Origin: Thermococcus sp.
Lineage (GTDB): Archaea; Methanobacteriota_B; Thermococci; Thermococcales; Thermococcaceae
NCBI GenBank assembly: GCA_027001105.1
Contig: JALTMZ010000076.1
Coordinates: 1 to 6,085 of the forward strand
DNA: 6,085 nucleotides
Direction: 5' to 3'
Below, piece after piece: positions 5,692-6,085 of this stretch (the first letter of the stretch is position 1; each line of letters opens with the position of its first letter). The position numbers and the translations under genes were made by a program. Under the pieces are notes generated by a model, which was given only the letters and a program-made list of their open reading frames with translations, did not search any database and was not told where the DNA came from.

Positions 5692-5698
5692 TGAGAAA

Positions 5699-6031
5699 AT
5701 GAGCGAGATACATGAAAAGCTTGAAAACTTATTGAGATCACTGGGCATTAAAAAAACTGAAATCAGAATTTATAGGCTGCTTCTCGAGAAGAAAGTACCC
5801 ATGAGGATTACAGAAATCCAGAAGGAGCTGGGTATAAGTGAAAGGAGTGTAAGAGAGCACGTACTTAATCTTTATAGAAAAGGGCTCCTAAAGAGAGAAT
5901 TAATTCAAAAAGGATGGCTTGGCTATGTTTATACAGCAACTTCCCCAACAGAACTCCTTGAAAAGCTGAAAGAGAGCATTGTCAAAAAGATAAATGAGTT
6001 AGAAAAAGAGCTGAAAGAGAGAGAAATTTAA
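5699..6031 (+). CDS. Small TrmB-like winged-helix transcriptional regulator
   Basis: From ATG 5699 the protein has 110 residues. It begins with a helix (1-14), then LGIKKTEIRIYRLLLEK (15-31), a sequence typical of the start of TrmB-family DNA-binding domains. A helix-turn-helix follows at about 36-63 (ITEIQKELGISERSVREHVL), then a wing around residues 65-82 (GYVYTATSP at 75-83). A charged C-terminal helix (84-110) is likely a dimerisation coiled coil. Full-length TrmB sugar regulators have an additional ligand-binding domain of over 200 residues that is missing here, so the protein senses no sugar by that route. It is a stand-alone DNA-binding dimer of the kind common in Thermococcales. Its target is unknown, and it could also be classed with ArsR or MarR-like winged helices. 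It appears to have its own promoter. Confidence 0.82.
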   Translation: MSEIHEKLENLLRSLGIKKTEIRIYRLLLEKKVPMRITEIQKELGISERSVREHVLNLYRKGLLKRELIQKGWLGYVYTATSPTELLEKLKESIVKKINELEKELKEREI

Positions 6032-6085
6032 CATTCAATAAAGCCCAGCTTTTTCAAAATTTCAAGGGCTTTGTTAAGCTTTTCT
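6028..6085 (-). CDS. C-terminal end of an unidentified minus-strand gene (5' end outside window)
   Basis: Read on the minus strand, the last 58 bases contain an open frame of 18 complete codons and a TAA stop at 6030-6028. It encodes EKLNKALEILKKLGFIEC. This lysine-rich amphipathic helix looks like a natural protein end in this genome, but is too short to name. The stop shares the bases TTAA with the stop of the plus-strand regulator, so the two genes overlap tail to tail by four bases. Confidence 0.5.
   Translation of the reverse strand, partial: EKLNKALEILKKLGFIEC

Noticed and set aside
5669..5698. Start of the TrmB-like regulator at ATG 5669
   Set aside because: It has no ribosome binding site and falls in the A/T-rich promoter region, while GAGGTG lies seven bases before ATG 5699.
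6040..6072. Inverted repeat AAAGCCC (6040-6046) and GGGCTTT (6066-6072) as a hairpin terminator
   Set aside because: The stem is only seven pairs with a 19-base loop, lies inside the probable minus-strand coding end, and hairpin terminators are not the usual archaeal mode.
1..6085. CRISPR array, tRNA genes or insertion sequence
   Set aside because: I saw no regularly spaced repeats, no cloverleaf-like conserved segments and no transposase motifs or terminal inverted repeats.

Overview
The window looks like chromosomal DNA of a hyperthermophilic archaeon of the Thermococcales (Pyrococcus, Thermococcus or a close relative). Four things point there. The nitrilase on the minus strand closely resembles the Pyrococcus abyssi enzyme as I remember it. 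There is a 37-residue ribosomal protein eL41 of the Thermococcales type. Ribosome binding sites are strong GGAGG/GGTGAT sites, and A/T-rich TATA-like boxes sit about 40-50 bases before several starts. Arginine is mostly AGA/AGG and the DNA is moderately A+T rich. I assign the order with fair confidence and no genus. No tRNA, rRNA, CRISPR array, insertion sequence or integrase is visible.

Left region (1-2060, plus strand): a tight three-gene operon that starts upstream of the window. It encodes (i) a membrane protein with a soluble DUF3887-like domain followed by a YhfC-type glutamic intramembrane protease core, whose reading frame is open from base 1; (ii) a PadR-type repressor; and (iii) an SdpI/DUF1648 membrane protein with its two recognisable segments in reverse order relative to Bacillus SdpI. 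The genes overlap by 11 and about 14 bases, so translation is probably coupled. By analogy with bacterial SdpR/SdpI and CPBP-type immunity proteins, this could be a self-regulated envelope-stress or peptide-immunity cassette. This is the least ordinary part of the window.

Middle region (2080-4799): a nitrilase on the minus strand converges on the operon. A large secreted, membrane-anchored cell-surface protein on the plus strand diverges from it. Only 56 bases separate the two starts, and this gap appears to hold two interleaved promoters. The surface protein has a signal peptide, four divergent beta-rich repeats, two Ig-like domains (the first CARDB-like), many N-glycosylation sequons, a stalk with two cysteines and a C-terminal membrane helix.

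Right region (4800-6085): the tiny eL41 gene, with its own probable promoter and a tandem Shine-Dalgarno-like leader, comes first. It is followed by a COG1407/PdeM-type metallophosphoesterase with a TTG start, then by a small winged-helix regulator of the TrmB type. Last is the 3' end of a minus-strand gene whose stop codon shares a TTAA palindrome with the regulator's stop. These genes look like separate housekeeping or regulatory units, not a pathway. No gene-free stretch exceeds 60 bases.
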